A stretch of DNA of 6,529 nt from Desulfuromusa sp. Lineage in GTDB: Bacteria; Desulfobacterota; Desulfuromonadia; Desulfuromonadales; Geopsychrobacteraceae. Positions 1-6,414 of the stretch are shown here, piece by piece. The notes under the pieces were generated by a model, which was given only the letters and a program-made list of their open reading frames with translations, did not search any database and was not told the DNA's origin. The first letter of the stretch is position 1. Each line of letters starts with the position of its first letter. Position numbers and translations under genes: made by a program. The stretch covers positions 1 to 6,529 of the forward strand of contig JAGGWI010000139.1 of the NCBI GenBank assembly GCA_021157505.1, read 5' to 3'.

Positions 1-435
1 ACACAGACGCACACCATCGATAATACTGGCATGGTTAAGTTCATCAGAGATAACCGCATCTTCTTTACCCAGCAGGGTTTCAAACAGGCCACCGTTAGCA
101 TCAAAGCAGGAAGGATAGAGAATTGTGTCCCCGGTGCCTAAAAAATTACTGAGCTTGTCTTCAAGCTGTTTGTGCAGGGTCTGGGTTCCACAGATAAACC
201 GGACCGATGCCATGCCGAAACCCCACTCCTTCAGGGCGAGCTTTGCCGCGGCATTGACCTCTGGGTGCTGAGCCAGACCGAGATAGTTGTTGGCACAGAG
301 ATTCAACATCTCACCACCACCGACACCCACATGGGCACTTTGCGGGGTGGTCATGAAACGTTCACGTTTATACAAACCGGCAGATTCGATCTCTTTCAGC
401 TCGGCACTTAAATAGTCTTGGAATTTTCCGTACAC
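1..435 (-). CDS. kbl: 2-amino-3-ketobutyrate CoA ligase (glycine C-acetyltransferase), N-terminal 145 residues, cut by window start
   Basis: Kbl is a cytoplasmic PLP enzyme of the alpha-oxamine synthase family. It cleaves 2-amino-3-ketobutyrate with CoA to glycine and acetyl-CoA, the second step of threonine breakdown after Tdh. I translated this strand by hand from a GTG start at 435, and the frame stays open to base 1. It closely matches remembered E. coli Kbl: CANNYLGLA (47-55), GFGMASVRFICGTQ (72-85), SCFDANGGLFETLLG (109-123) and SDELNHASIIDGVRLC (130-145). His135 corresponds to the His that stacks on the PLP ring. The PLP-binding lysine lies outside the window, and about 145 of some 395 residues are present. 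GTG is chosen as start because AAGGAG (442-447) sits six bases upstream and the protein then begins at the usual family position. It is the downstream gene of a tdh-kbl pair, separated from tdh by an unusually long repeat-bearing gap. Confidence 0.96.
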   Translation of the reverse strand, partial: MYGKFQDYLSAELKEIESAGLYKRERFMTTPQSAHVGVGGGEMLNLCANNYLGLAQHPEVNAAAKLALKEWGFGMASVRFICGTQTLHKQLEDKLSNFLGTGDTILYPSCFDANGGLFETLLGKEDAVISDELNHASIIDGVRLC

Positions 436-457
436 GGTTTTCTCCTTAAAAAATAGA

Positions 458-475
458 AGTTTAAACTGTTAAACT
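458..475. repeat. Small perfect inverted repeat in the kbl leader
   Basis: AGTTTAA, a four-base loop, then TTAAACT gives seven perfect base pairs ending ten bases upstream of the kbl Shine-Dalgarno sequence. It lies outside the larger inverted repeat at 479-602. As RNA it would be an AU-rich hairpin in the kbl leader; as DNA it could be a protein-binding site. No T-run suitable for a terminator is attached in the sense strand. Function is not determined. Confidence 0.5.
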
Positions 476-478
476 CAC

Positions 479-602
479 ATGGCTAAGCAAAAATTTCGTC
501 CTGCAAGGGGTCGTGGTTTTTCAAGGGCGAAGGCATACATAAGTATGTCAAGATCTTGAAAAAACACGACAACACAGCAGGGCGGAATTTTTGCGACGCC
601 AT
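479..602. repeat. 124-base imperfect inverted repeat filling most of the tdh-kbl gap, probable dispersed intergenic element
   Basis: The arms pair along nearly the whole length: ATGGC (479-483) with GCCAT (598-602), GCAAAAATTTCGTCCTGC (487-504) with 577-594 using two G-U pairs, GTCGTG (510-515) with CACGAC (565-570), TTTTTCAAG (517-525) with 555-563, and a terminal stem 532-538/543-549 (CATAC/GTATG core) closed by a four-base ATAA loop. Only short internal loops interrupt it. On the minus strand it starts with the last base of the tdh stop codon, so it is transcribed between tdh and kbl. There is no open reading frame in it and no U-run after it, which argues against a simple terminator. The size, symmetry and intergenic position suggest a REP-like or MITE-like element, or an RNA processing/stability structure. 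Copy number cannot be seen from this window. Confidence 0.75.
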
Positions 603-1630
603 CAAGCGTCCCAGTTCAGGATAACCTTACTTGCCTCTCCGCTATTCATGGCAGCAAAACCCTGCTCAAACTCCATATAATTCAAACGGTGGGTGATAAC
701 CGGCAAGATATCCAAACCTGACTCAATCATCACCGACATCTTGTACCAGGTTTCATACATTTCTCGCCCATAAATCCCTTTCAGGGTGAGCATATTAAAA
801 ATCACCGTATTCCAGTCGATAGCGACATCATCGCCCGGAATCCCCAACATTGCGACCTTGCCACCGTGACACATATTGGCCAACAGATCTTTGAACGCTG
901 ATGGATTCCCCGACATTTCCAGCCCGACATCAAAACCTTCCGCCATACCCAACTTTTTCTGCGCATCAGCAATGCTTTCCCGGGTGACATCCACAGTATA
1001 AGTCGCCCCCAAAATTGAGGCCAACTGCAGACGTTTTGGGTTGATATCGGTGATGACAACATGTCGAGCCCCGGCGTGGCGACACACGGCTGCAGCCATA
1101 GCTCCAATGGGACCAGCCCCGGTAATCAGAACATCTTCCCCGAGAAGATCATATTGCAGAGCGGTATGTACCGCATTGCCCAAAGGGTCAAACAGTGCCG
1201 CCACATCCAGATCGATACCCGGGCGATGTTCCCAGACGTTGGACATGGGGAGAGCCAGATATTCGGCAAATGCTCCGGGCCGATTTACACCAATACCGCT
1301 GGTATGGGCACAGAGGTGACGCCGCCCGGCCATACAGTTACGGCAGCGGCCACACACCACATGCCCTTCACCGGAGACAATCTGACCCATCTTGAAATCA
1401 ATCACGTTGGAACCGATCGCGACAATCTCCCCAACAAACTCATGCCCCACAACCATCGGCACCGGAATAGTTTTTTGCGCCCAGGCATCCCAGTTATAGA
1501 TATGCATATCCGTTCCACAGATTGCGGTCCGTTTTATCTTGATAAGAACATCGTTAATGCCAATTTCTGGTTCGGGCACATCTTCCAGCCAGAGCCCGGG
1601 ACCAGACTCTCTTTTAACCAGTGCTTTCAT
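602..1630 (-). CDS. tdh: L-threonine 3-dehydrogenase
   Basis: Tdh oxidises L-threonine with NAD+ to 2-amino-3-ketobutyrate, the substrate of the neighbouring Kbl, in the cytoplasm. It is a zinc-dependent medium-chain dehydrogenase. With the start used here it has 342 residues, against 341 in E. coli. Visible features are the catalytic zinc site Cys38, His63 and Glu64 (AICGTD, VVGHEF), the structural zinc cysteines 93, 96, 99 and 107, the Rossmann motif GAGPIG (171-176) with Asp195 after the second strand to select NAD, and the family stretch GIYGREMYETWYKM (285-298). An upstream in-frame ATG at 1645 would add MENFT, but it has no ribosome binding site. GGAG nine bases before the ATG at 1630 and the family-typical MKALV start decide for 1630. 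It follows the panE-like gene by 46 bases and precedes kbl. An intergenic repeat touches its stop codon. Confidence 0.97.
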   Translation of the reverse strand: MKALVKRESGPGLWLEDVPEPEIGINDVLIKIKRTAICGTDMHIYNWDAWAQKTIPVPMVVGHEFVGEIVAIGSNVIDFKMGQIVSGEGHVVCGRCRNCMAGRRHLCAHTSGIGVNRPGAFAEYLALPMSNVWEHRPGIDLDVAALFDPLGNAVHTALQYDLLGEDVLITGAGPIGAMAAAVCRHAGARHVVITDINPKRLQLASILGATYTVDVTRESIADAQKKLGMAEGFDVGLEMSGNPSAFKDLLANMCHGGKVAMLGIPGDDVAIDWNTVIFNMLTLKGIYGREMYETWYKMSVMIESGLDILPVITHRLNYMEFEQGFAAMNSGEASKVILNWDA

Positions 1631-1676
1631 AGTAAAATTCTCCATAAAATAGTTTGTGGTGGGATAAAATTTTCAA

Positions 1677-2594
1677 TCAGGGTTCACTCTCCCCATAACT
1701 CAGCAGAGTATGTAACATTTCAACCCGCGGCATGTTAACCCCGGCAGCCTTGGCCTGTTGTAACGGAATGGCATAGATAGCTTCCAGTTCCAAAGGGTGC
1801 CCTTCGATTCGATCAATCAGCATACTCGGCTGATAATGATCCATACTTTCAGTAAAGAAGATTAACTTTTGACTGAATCCCGGTCCATCAATCGGTTCTT
1901 CCAGTCCTTGCGCATTGGCTCCGGTAATCACTTCAAACATCAAATTCCTGACCAGTTCTTTACTTTGTGAATGATTGAGAAGATTGGTAACATCCTCTTC
2001 GAGGAGTGCGCATAAACCGTTAAATGGGATGTTCCAGACAAGTTTTTCCCAACGGGCACGACGTAAATCACTGACGGCAGTACAAGGGACACCTGCTGCC
2101 TGGAACATAGCTGCCAAATCGCAACTACGCTGACTTAATCCATCATTAAATTCCCCAAGGGTAATTTTACCTTCTCCCGAATGGTAAACGGTTCCCGATT
2201 CTCCCCGGTTACTGCAAAGAAATGCCACTCCACCAAGAACCCGTCTTGCACCGAATGCTTCGGCCAATAGTTCTTCATTTCCAAGCCCGTTCTGCAGAGT
2301 CAAAATAGCCGTTTCAGGTCCAAGCAGAGGGCTGACCAGATCAATCAAGTGGTGATTGGAGATAGTTTTCAGCCCGATGATCACCAAATCAACGGTACCA
2401 ATTTCTTGCGCACTCAGAGAACCCGATATTTGTGGAAGATGAAAATCACCATTGCAAGAATAGACCTGTAATCCCGTTTTCTGGATTGCGTGATAGTCCC
2501 GCCGAAGCAAAAATCTGACCTGCTGGCCACTCCGTTGGAGCATGGCTCCATAATAGAGGCCAAGTGCTCCAGAGCCGATGATTCCGATCTTCAT
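1677..2594 (-). CDS. panE: Ketopantoate reductase family protein (2-dehydropantoate 2-reductase, PanE/ApbA)
   Basis: This family reduces 2-dehydropantoate to pantoate with NADPH in the pantothenate/CoA pathway. The 305 residues form the usual N-terminal Rossmann domain and C-terminal helical domain. Visible are GSGALG (7-12) in the dinucleotide-binding loop, Arg31/Arg32 positioned to contact the NADPH 2'-phosphate, Lys76 (LKT), QNGLGNEE (101-108), the catalytic lysine Lys184 in WEKLVWN (182-188), Asn188 and Asn192, and Ser257 with Glu269 in the PSMLIDRIEGHPLELE stretch. These match the substrate-binding pattern known from E. coli PanE (Lys176, Asn180, Asn184, Ser244, Glu256), by my alignment. 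A GAGGA site (2603-2607) lies eight bases before the ATG. It is probably the first gene of a panE-tdh-kbl transcript. The family has many paralogues of unproven substrate, so the family call is firm and the exact reaction less so. Confidence 0.87.
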   Translation of the reverse strand: MKIGIIGSGALGLYYGAMLQRSGQQVRFLLRRDYHAIQKTGLQVYSCNGDFHLPQISGSLSAQEIGTVDLVIIGLKTISNHHLIDLVSPLLGPETAILTLQNGLGNEELLAEAFGARRVLGGVAFLCSNRGESGTVYHSGEGKITLGEFNDGLSQRSCDLAAMFQAAGVPCTAVSDLRRARWEKLVWNIPFNGLCALLEEDVTNLLNHSQSKELVRNLMFEVITGANAQGLEEPIDGPGFSQKLIFFTESMDHYQPSMLIDRIEGHPLELEAIYAIPLQQAKAAGVNMPRVEMLHTLLSYGESEP

Positions 2595-2770
2595 AACTCA
2601 AATCCTCAAATTTAAAAATGGAGCAGCACTTGTCGCTATAAATACCCCCTCACACAACCTGAAAAGTTTAACACAGCCACACAAAAAGGCTCCAGAAAAA
2701 TTCCGCTAAACTGGAATCACAGAAATCTATTTCCTGTTTTGAATCAACAAGTTAACTCTAAATTATAACT

Positions 2771-2799
2771 TTGACTAAATAAGTCATTTGTGCTATTGT
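2771..2799 (+). promoter_or_regulatory. Predicted sigma70-type promoter of carD
   Basis: TTGACT (2771-2776) is five of six to the -35 consensus. It is followed by a 17-base spacer and TATTGT (2794-2799), preceded by TGC as an extended -10 (TGn). AT-rich sequence lies upstream. Transcription would begin near 2806, giving a leader of about 20 bases that carries the ribosome binding site. This is the best promoter match in the window by eye. No equally convincing promoter for the divergent panE-like gene was found in 2595-2770. Confidence 0.6.
2772..2786. promoter_or_regulatory. Perfect palindrome TGACT-N5-AGTCA overlapping the carD -35 box, candidate operator
   Basis: TGACTAAATAAGTCA is a perfect inverted repeat of five-base arms around AAATA. 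It covers five of the six bases of the predicted -35 hexamer and half of the spacer. A dimeric regulator bound here would block RNA polymerase. A second, looser pair, AAGTTA (2749-2754) and TAACTT (2766-2771), lies immediately upstream. I do not recognise the arms as the site of a particular regulator, and short palindromes occur by chance in AT-rich DNA. Confidence 0.35.
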
Positions 2800-2826
2800 T
2801 ATGGATCTAGCCAAAGGAGTGAAATT

Positions 2827-3306
2827 GTGTTTAAAATAGGTGATATGGCAGTTTATCCAACTCAAGGAGTTGGAGTTATTGAGAACATTGAAGTTCGTGA
2901 GTATTCAGGGCACAGTCAAAATTTTTATATTTTGAGAATTGTTGACAGTGACATGAAAATTATGATCCCGGTGACCAATGTCACCAATGTTGGGATGCGG
3001 CGGCTGATTGACCAGCAGCGGATCACCAGTATTTTTGATGCCCTGGCCGAGCCTTACATCGGTGGAAAGATAGCCTCATGGAGTCGGCGGCAGCGGGAAT
3101 ATAATGACAAACTGAAGACCGGAGACTTACTGGAAGTCGCTCAGGTTTTACGCGACCTGTACCAGATCGGAACAGGAAAAGAGCTCTCCTACGGAGAGAA
3201 AAAAGTTCTGGAACAAGCGCGCAAGTTGCTGGTAACAGAAGTTGCTTTGGCCGAAGGTGCCAAAGAGGCGCAAGTTGTCCAGCGGTTGGAAAATATTTTT
3301 CACTAA
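2827..3306 (+). CDS. carD: CarD/CdnL family RNA polymerase-binding transcription regulator
   Basis: CarD/CdnL proteins bind the beta subunit of RNA polymerase and stabilise open promoter complexes, often at rRNA and other housekeeping promoters. The protein has 159 residues from the GTG at 2827, the usual family length. It begins with the Tudor-like polymerase-interaction domain (about 1-60: FKIGDMAVYPTQGVG, FYILRIVD, MKIMIPV). A helical C-terminal domain follows (about 62-159), with SWSRRQREYNDKLKTGDLLE (84-103), VLRDLY (107-112) and LSYGEKKVLEQARKLL (120-135). Trp85 matches the conserved tryptophan that wedges into the upstream edge of the transcription bubble. An in-frame TTG at 2788 would add 13 residues, but it lies inside the predicted promoter. 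AGGAG (2815-2819) seven bases before GTG and homology support the start given. It is single, between its own promoter and a terminator. Confidence 0.93.
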   Translation: MFKIGDMAVYPTQGVGVIENIEVREYSGHSQNFYILRIVDSDMKIMIPVTNVTNVGMRRLIDQQRITSIFDALAEPYIGGKIASWSRRQREYNDKLKTGDLLEVAQVLRDLYQIGTGKELSYGEKKVLEQARKLLVTEVALAEGAKEAQVVQRLENIFH

Positions 3307-3328
3307 TTTTTTTTGATATTGCAGAAAT

Positions 3329-3362
3329 AAAGACCAGGTATCTATTTATGTGCCTGGTCTTT
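3329..3362 (+). terminator. Intrinsic terminator after carD
   Basis: AAAGACCAGG and CCTGGTCTTT form a perfect ten-base-pair stem around a 14-base loop, 22 bases past the carD stop. A T-rich but interrupted tail follows (TTTCTGTTTGT). It would end the carD transcript ahead of the ispD operon. The imperfect T-run may allow some read-through. Confidence 0.7.
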
Positions 3363-3366
3363 CTGT

Positions 3367-3394
3367 TTGTGATACCTTCTTGTTGCTTTATATT
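3367..3394 (+). promoter_or_regulatory. Candidate promoter of the ispD-ispF-glnS operon
   Basis: TTGTGA (3367-3372), a 16-base spacer and TATATT (3389-3394) give four of six and five of six matches to sigma70 consensus, directly downstream of the carD terminator and about 40 bases before ispD. Transcription would start near 3401. It is a prediction by eye only. Confidence 0.4.
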
Positions 3395-3434
3395 TGAGAC
3401 GAAGACAGCATTTAAAGTAAGTTAAGGTAGAATA

Positions 3435-4136
3435 ATGCGAGCAACAGTTCTTATCCCTGCAGCGGGAGTCGGTCGCCGGATGGGGGGCTCAATCAGCAAA
3501 CAGTATCTGGAACTTGCTGGCAAACCGATTCTGGCTCACACCTTGGCCTTGTTTGAAAATCATCCCCAGATTGAAAATATTTATCTGCTTGTCCCCCCTG
3601 ATGATATTTCCTACTGTCAGCAGCAAATTATTGACCGCTATGGTTTCAGCAAAGTAAAGAGGATCGTTGCCGGCGGTGCTGAACGGCAAGATTCTGTCCG
3701 CAATGGCCTGGATACCTTAGCTGAAGATGGACTTGCTCAGCCCCACCGACCAATTTTAATCCATGATGGAGCCCGTCCTCTATTTGACGGTAAACGTCTA
3801 TCGACACTGATTGATATTGTTTGTCAAACTGGCGCCTGTATCATCGGAGTCCCGGTCAAAGATACGATCAAGGAAGTTGAAAATAACAAAATCACCGGTT
3901 CTCCGGATCGGAGTCGGCTCTGGCAGGCACAGACTCCGCAGGGATTTCATTATCAGCTGATCAGAGAGGCTTTTGATCAAGCTGCTGACGATGGCTTTAC
4001 TGCCACCGATGATGCTTCACTGGTGGAACGTCTGGGCCACCCGGTACAGATACTGGAAGGGGACTATCGTAATATCAAGCTGACAACGCCCGAAGATATT
4101 CTGATTGCTGCGGCACTGTTAGGAGGTTCAACATAA
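3435..4136 (+). CDS. ispD: 2-C-methyl-D-erythritol 4-phosphate cytidylyltransferase
   Basis: IspD joins CTP and 2-C-methyl-D-erythritol 4-phosphate to give CDP-methylerythritol and pyrophosphate, the third step of the MEP route to isoprenoids. The protein has 233 residues, normal for a stand-alone IspD. Motifs in order are the CTP-binding loop PAAGVGRRMG (8-17) with Lys22 in KQY, AGGAERQDSVRNGL (79-92), HDGARP (110-115), VPVKDTIK (139-146), AQTPQGF (165-171), TDDASLVE (191-198) and NIKLTTPED (213-221). Lys215 corresponds to the substrate-binding Lys213 of the E. coli enzyme. AAGG (3424-3427) lies seven bases before the ATG. Its TAA stop shares its last A with the ispF ATG, which suggests translational coupling. 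The gene is the first of the plus-strand operon. Confidence 0.97.
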   Translation: MRATVLIPAAGVGRRMGGSISKQYLELAGKPILAHTLALFENHPQIENIYLLVPPDDISYCQQQIIDRYGFSKVKRIVAGGAERQDSVRNGLDTLAEDGLAQPHRPILIHDGARPLFDGKRLSTLIDIVCQTGACIIGVPVKDTIKEVENNKITGSPDRSRLWQAQTPQGFHYQLIREAFDQAADDGFTATDDASLVERLGHPVQILEGDYRNIKLTTPEDILIAAALLGGST

Positions 4137-4648
4137 TGCGTATCGGTCATGGTTATGATGTTCATCGTCTGGTTCAAGATCGTCGCTTGATTCTTGGTGG
4201 CGTGGAGATCGACTACGAACTGGGCTTACTCGGTCACTCGGATGCCGATGTTTTGCTCCATGCTATCTGCGATGCTATCCTGGGGGCCCTTGGTCTTGGA
4301 GATATTGGCCAACATTTTCCTGACACCGATGCGACCCTCGCTGGAATCGACAGTCGCGAGTTGCTGCGTGAGGTTATTTTGAAAATGACGGCCGCGAGTT
4401 ATCTGCTGGGAAATCTGGATGCAACCATCATCTGCCAGAAGCCAAAACTGGCAACCTTCATTCCAACAATGATTGACAATATTGCCGCAGATTGCCGAGT
4501 TGCGGTGGGACAGATTAATATTAAAGCAACAACGACAGAGAAACTGGGGTTGACCGGACGCGGCGAGGGAATCGCTGCCCATGCCGTGGTTTTGCTGCAA
4601 CCAAATAAGATGCGTCTGGCTGCTAACCGGGCAGCCATTATTTCATAA
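4136..4648 (+). CDS. ispF: 2-C-methyl-D-erythritol 2,4-cyclodiphosphate synthase
   Basis: IspF closes 4-diphosphocytidyl-methylerythritol 2-phosphate into methylerythritol 2,4-cyclodiphosphate with loss of CMP, two steps after IspD in the MEP pathway. It works as a homotrimer. The metal ligands Asp8, His10 (GHGYDVHRL) and His42 are present, as are GHSDADVLLHA (33-43), DIGQHFPDTD (56-65) and the C-terminal signature KATTTEKLGLTGRGEGIAAHAV (130-151, joined here from two adjacent motifs). It has 170 residues, about ten more than most members. The extra part is a C-terminal tail after the last conserved strand (roughly 156-170, NKMRLAANRAAIIS region) with no motif I recognise. AGGAGG (4121-4126), inside the ispD end, is its ribosome binding site. 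The start overlaps the ispD stop by one base. IspE is not encoded here. Confidence 0.97.
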   Translation: MRIGHGYDVHRLVQDRRLILGGVEIDYELGLLGHSDADVLLHAICDAILGALGLGDIGQHFPDTDATLAGIDSRELLREVILKMTAASYLLGNLDATIICQKPKLATFIPTMIDNIAADCRVAVGQINIKATTTEKLGLTGRGEGIAAHAVVLLQPNKMRLAANRAAIIS

Positions 4649-4659
4649 AGGATATCTGC

Positions 4660-6321
4660 ATGAGCACACCTGAACCAGCGGTCACTTCAAATTTTATCCG
4701 CACTATTATTAGTGAAAATCTCCAAAGCGGCAAACATAGCCAGGTTATTACCCGCTTTCCACCAGAGCCAAATGGGTACCTCCATATCGGCCATGCAAAA
4801 AGCTTCAGTCTCAATTTCGGCCTGGCAGAAGACTTTGGTGGCCGCTGTCATCTCCGCTTTGACGACACCAATCCAGTCAAAGAAGAGGATGAATATGTTG
4901 AAGCCATTAAAGCTGATGTGCGCTGGCTCGGGTTTGACTGGGGCGAGCATCTCCATTTTGCCTCCGATTACTTTGACCAGTTTTATCTCTGGGCGGTGCA
5001 ATTGATCAAAGCAGGAAAGGCCTATGTTGACAGTCAAACTGCCGAGCAGATGCGAGAAAATCGCGGTACGTTAACCGCACCGGGGATTAACAGCCCCTAC
5101 CGGGAACGCAGTATCGAGGAGAACCTTGAGCTGTTTGACAAAATGAAAAATGGGGAATTTCCTGATGGCACACACATTTTACGTGCCAAAATAGAGATGA
5201 GCTCGCCCAATATGAACCTGCGTGATCCGGCCATGTACCGAATTCTCCATGCCCATCATCATCGTACTGGAGATAAATGGTGCATCTATCCAATGTATGA
5301 TTTTGCCCACGGCCAAGGAGATTCAATTGAGGGGGTGACCTATTCAATTTGTACTTTGGAGTTTGAAGATCATCGACCCCTTTACGACTGGTTTATTAAA
5401 GAACTCGGAATTTTTGCTCCACAGCAGATTGAGTTTGCCCGGCTGAACCTCAGTTATACGGTGATGAGTAAACGGAAGTTGCTACAATTGGTGAATGATA
5501 AACATGTCTCCGGGTGGGATGACCCGCGCATGCCGACTCTGGTTGGAATGCGTCGTCGAGGTTATCCCCCAGCAGCGATCAGAACTTTCTGTGAGCGGAT
5601 TGGGGTTGGTAAAGGGGCAAGCTGGATCGATCTGTCGGTTCTGGAAGAGTGTGTACGGGAGCAGCTTAATAAGAGTGCTTTCAGGCGTCAGGCGGTGCTT
5701 AATCCACTCAAAGTGACTCTCACCAATTATCCGACCGATAAAATCGCAGCACTGGAGGCCCCAAACCATCCACAACAACCCGACCTTGGAACCCGTAAGT
5801 TGCCGTTCAGTCATGAGCTGTATATTGACCGGGATGATTTTATGGAGGATCCTCCCAAAAAATTCTTCCGCCTCGGCCCTGGTCGGGAAGTTCGTCTTCG
5901 CAATGCCTATATCATCAAGTGTGAAGAGGTGATCAAGGATGAGAACGGCGAAGTCATTGAACTGAAATGTTCTGCCGATCTTGATACTTTAGGGAAAAAT
6001 CCGGTTGGTCGAAAAGTGAAGGGGATTATCCACTGGGTCTCAGCAGATCAGGCTGAAAAAGTGGACGTCCGCTTGTATGATCGTCTATTTAAGGAAGAAA
6101 ACCCCGATAAAGCAGAGAACTATATCGATGCTCTTAATCCGGAATCGGTAAAAACCTCTACCGCTTTGGTCGAACCAAGTCTACTGGATGCAGAAAAGGG
6201 AACCACGTTTCAATTTGAACGAGTTGGATACTTTACCGTCGACAGCAAAGATTCACAATCTGGAAAACCGGTTTTCAACCGGACCGTGACCTTGCGAGAT
6301 ACCTGGGCGAAGTTGAAATAA
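4660..6321 (+). CDS. glnS: Glutaminyl-tRNA synthetase
   Basis: GlnRS charges tRNA-Gln with glutamine, using ATP, in the cytoplasm. The 553 residues match remembered E. coli GlnS (554) from end to end. Class I features are TRFPPEPNGYLHIGHAK (31-47) with the HIGH motif at 42-45, LRFDDTNPVKE (65-75), YPMYDFAHG (210-218), CTLEFEDHRPLYDW (231-244) and the KMSKS equivalent VMSKR (268-272). Tyr213 and Cys231 fall where the E. coli glutamine-pocket residues Tyr211 and Cys229 are, marking GlnRS rather than GluRS. The C-terminal anticodon-binding beta-barrels (about 340-550) include NHPQQPDLGTRKLPFS, EVRLRNAYIIK, GRKVKGIIHWVS and VFNRTVTLRDTWAK. AAAGGA (4647-4652), overlapping the ispF stop, lies seven bases before the ATG. 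With 11 bases after ispF, it is surely cotranscribed. Confidence 0.97.
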   Translation: MSTPEPAVTSNFIRTIISENLQSGKHSQVITRFPPEPNGYLHIGHAKSFSLNFGLAEDFGGRCHLRFDDTNPVKEEDEYVEAIKADVRWLGFDWGEHLHFASDYFDQFYLWAVQLIKAGKAYVDSQTAEQMRENRGTLTAPGINSPYRERSIEENLELFDKMKNGEFPDGTHILRAKIEMSSPNMNLRDPAMYRILHAHHHRTGDKWCIYPMYDFAHGQGDSIEGVTYSICTLEFEDHRPLYDWFIKELGIFAPQQIEFARLNLSYTVMSKRKLLQLVNDKHVSGWDDPRMPTLVGMRRRGYPPAAIRTFCERIGVGKGASWIDLSVLEECVREQLNKSAFRRQAVLNPLKVTLTNYPTDKIAALEAPNHPQQPDLGTRKLPFSHELYIDRDDFMEDPPKKFFRLGPGREVRLRNAYIIKCEEVIKDENGEVIELKCSADLDTLGKNPVGRKVKGIIHWVSADQAEKVDVRLYDRLFKEENPDKAENYIDALNPESVKTSTALVEPSLLDAEKGTTFQFERVGYFTVDSKDSQSGKPVFNRTVTLRDTWAKLK

Positions 6322-6329
6322 TACCTTTT

Positions 6330-6386
6330 ACCACAGAGTCACTGAGAAAGATCAAAAGCTTCATGTTTTCTCTGTGTCTCTGTGGT
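6330..6386. repeat. 57-base inverted repeat (ACCACAGAG type) between glnS and cysS
   Basis: The left arm 6330-6350 (ACCACAGAGTCACTGAGAAA, then G) pairs with the right arm 6366-6386 (TTTTCTCTGTGTCTCTGTGGT with one extra base) over 21 positions with only two T-T mismatches and one G-U pair, around a 15-base centre containing AAGCTT. Flanking TTTTA (6326-6330) and TAAAA (6389-6393) add weak outer symmetry. No T-run follows the stem, so it is not a classical terminator. The CCACAGAG/CTCTGTGG arm resembles a dispersed intergenic repeat I recall from several bacterial genomes; this is memory, not a search. In the transcript it would be a strong hairpin 29 bases before the cysS start. Confidence 0.7.
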
Positions 6387-6414
6387 TATAAAATCGTATA
6401 TTTGGAGCAATACT

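Noticed and set aside
595..610. GACGC-N6-GCGTC hairpin across the tdh stop codon
   Set aside because: A five-base stem partly inside coding sequence. Its left half belongs to the outer arm of the larger element, so it is not counted separately.
1631..1645. Longer Tdh start at 1645 (adds MENFT)
   Set aside because: There is no Shine-Dalgarno sequence before it. The GGAG within these bases is the ribosome binding site for the ATG at 1630, where family members begin.
1061..1738. A 225-codon plus-strand open frame opposite tdh and the end of the panE-like gene
   Set aside because: It is antisense to a strongly supported gene, spans the tdh start and the intergenic gap, and shows no recognisable protein motif. 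It is a shadow frame.
2620..2700. Possible promoter for the panE-like gene on the minus strand (TTTTCA with TATTTA or TTTATA)
   Set aside because: The spacing or the hexamer quality is poor in each combination, so I could not support a specific call, although a promoter is expected here.
2700..2717. ATTCC-N8-GGAAT inverted repeat in the panE-carD intergenic region
   Set aside because: The arms are only five bases, it does not coincide with a predicted promoter element, and there is no T-run. Chance is the simplest explanation.
2788..2826. TTG start extending CarD by 13 residues
   Set aside because: The TTG lies between the -35 and -10 boxes of the predicted promoter, has no ribosome binding site, and the extension is foreign to the family. 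GTG at 2827 has AGGAG at good spacing.
4226..4600. A 124-codon minus-strand open frame opposite ispF
   Set aside because: It is entirely antisense to a complete ispF with all metal ligands and has no ribosome binding site or motif that I can see.
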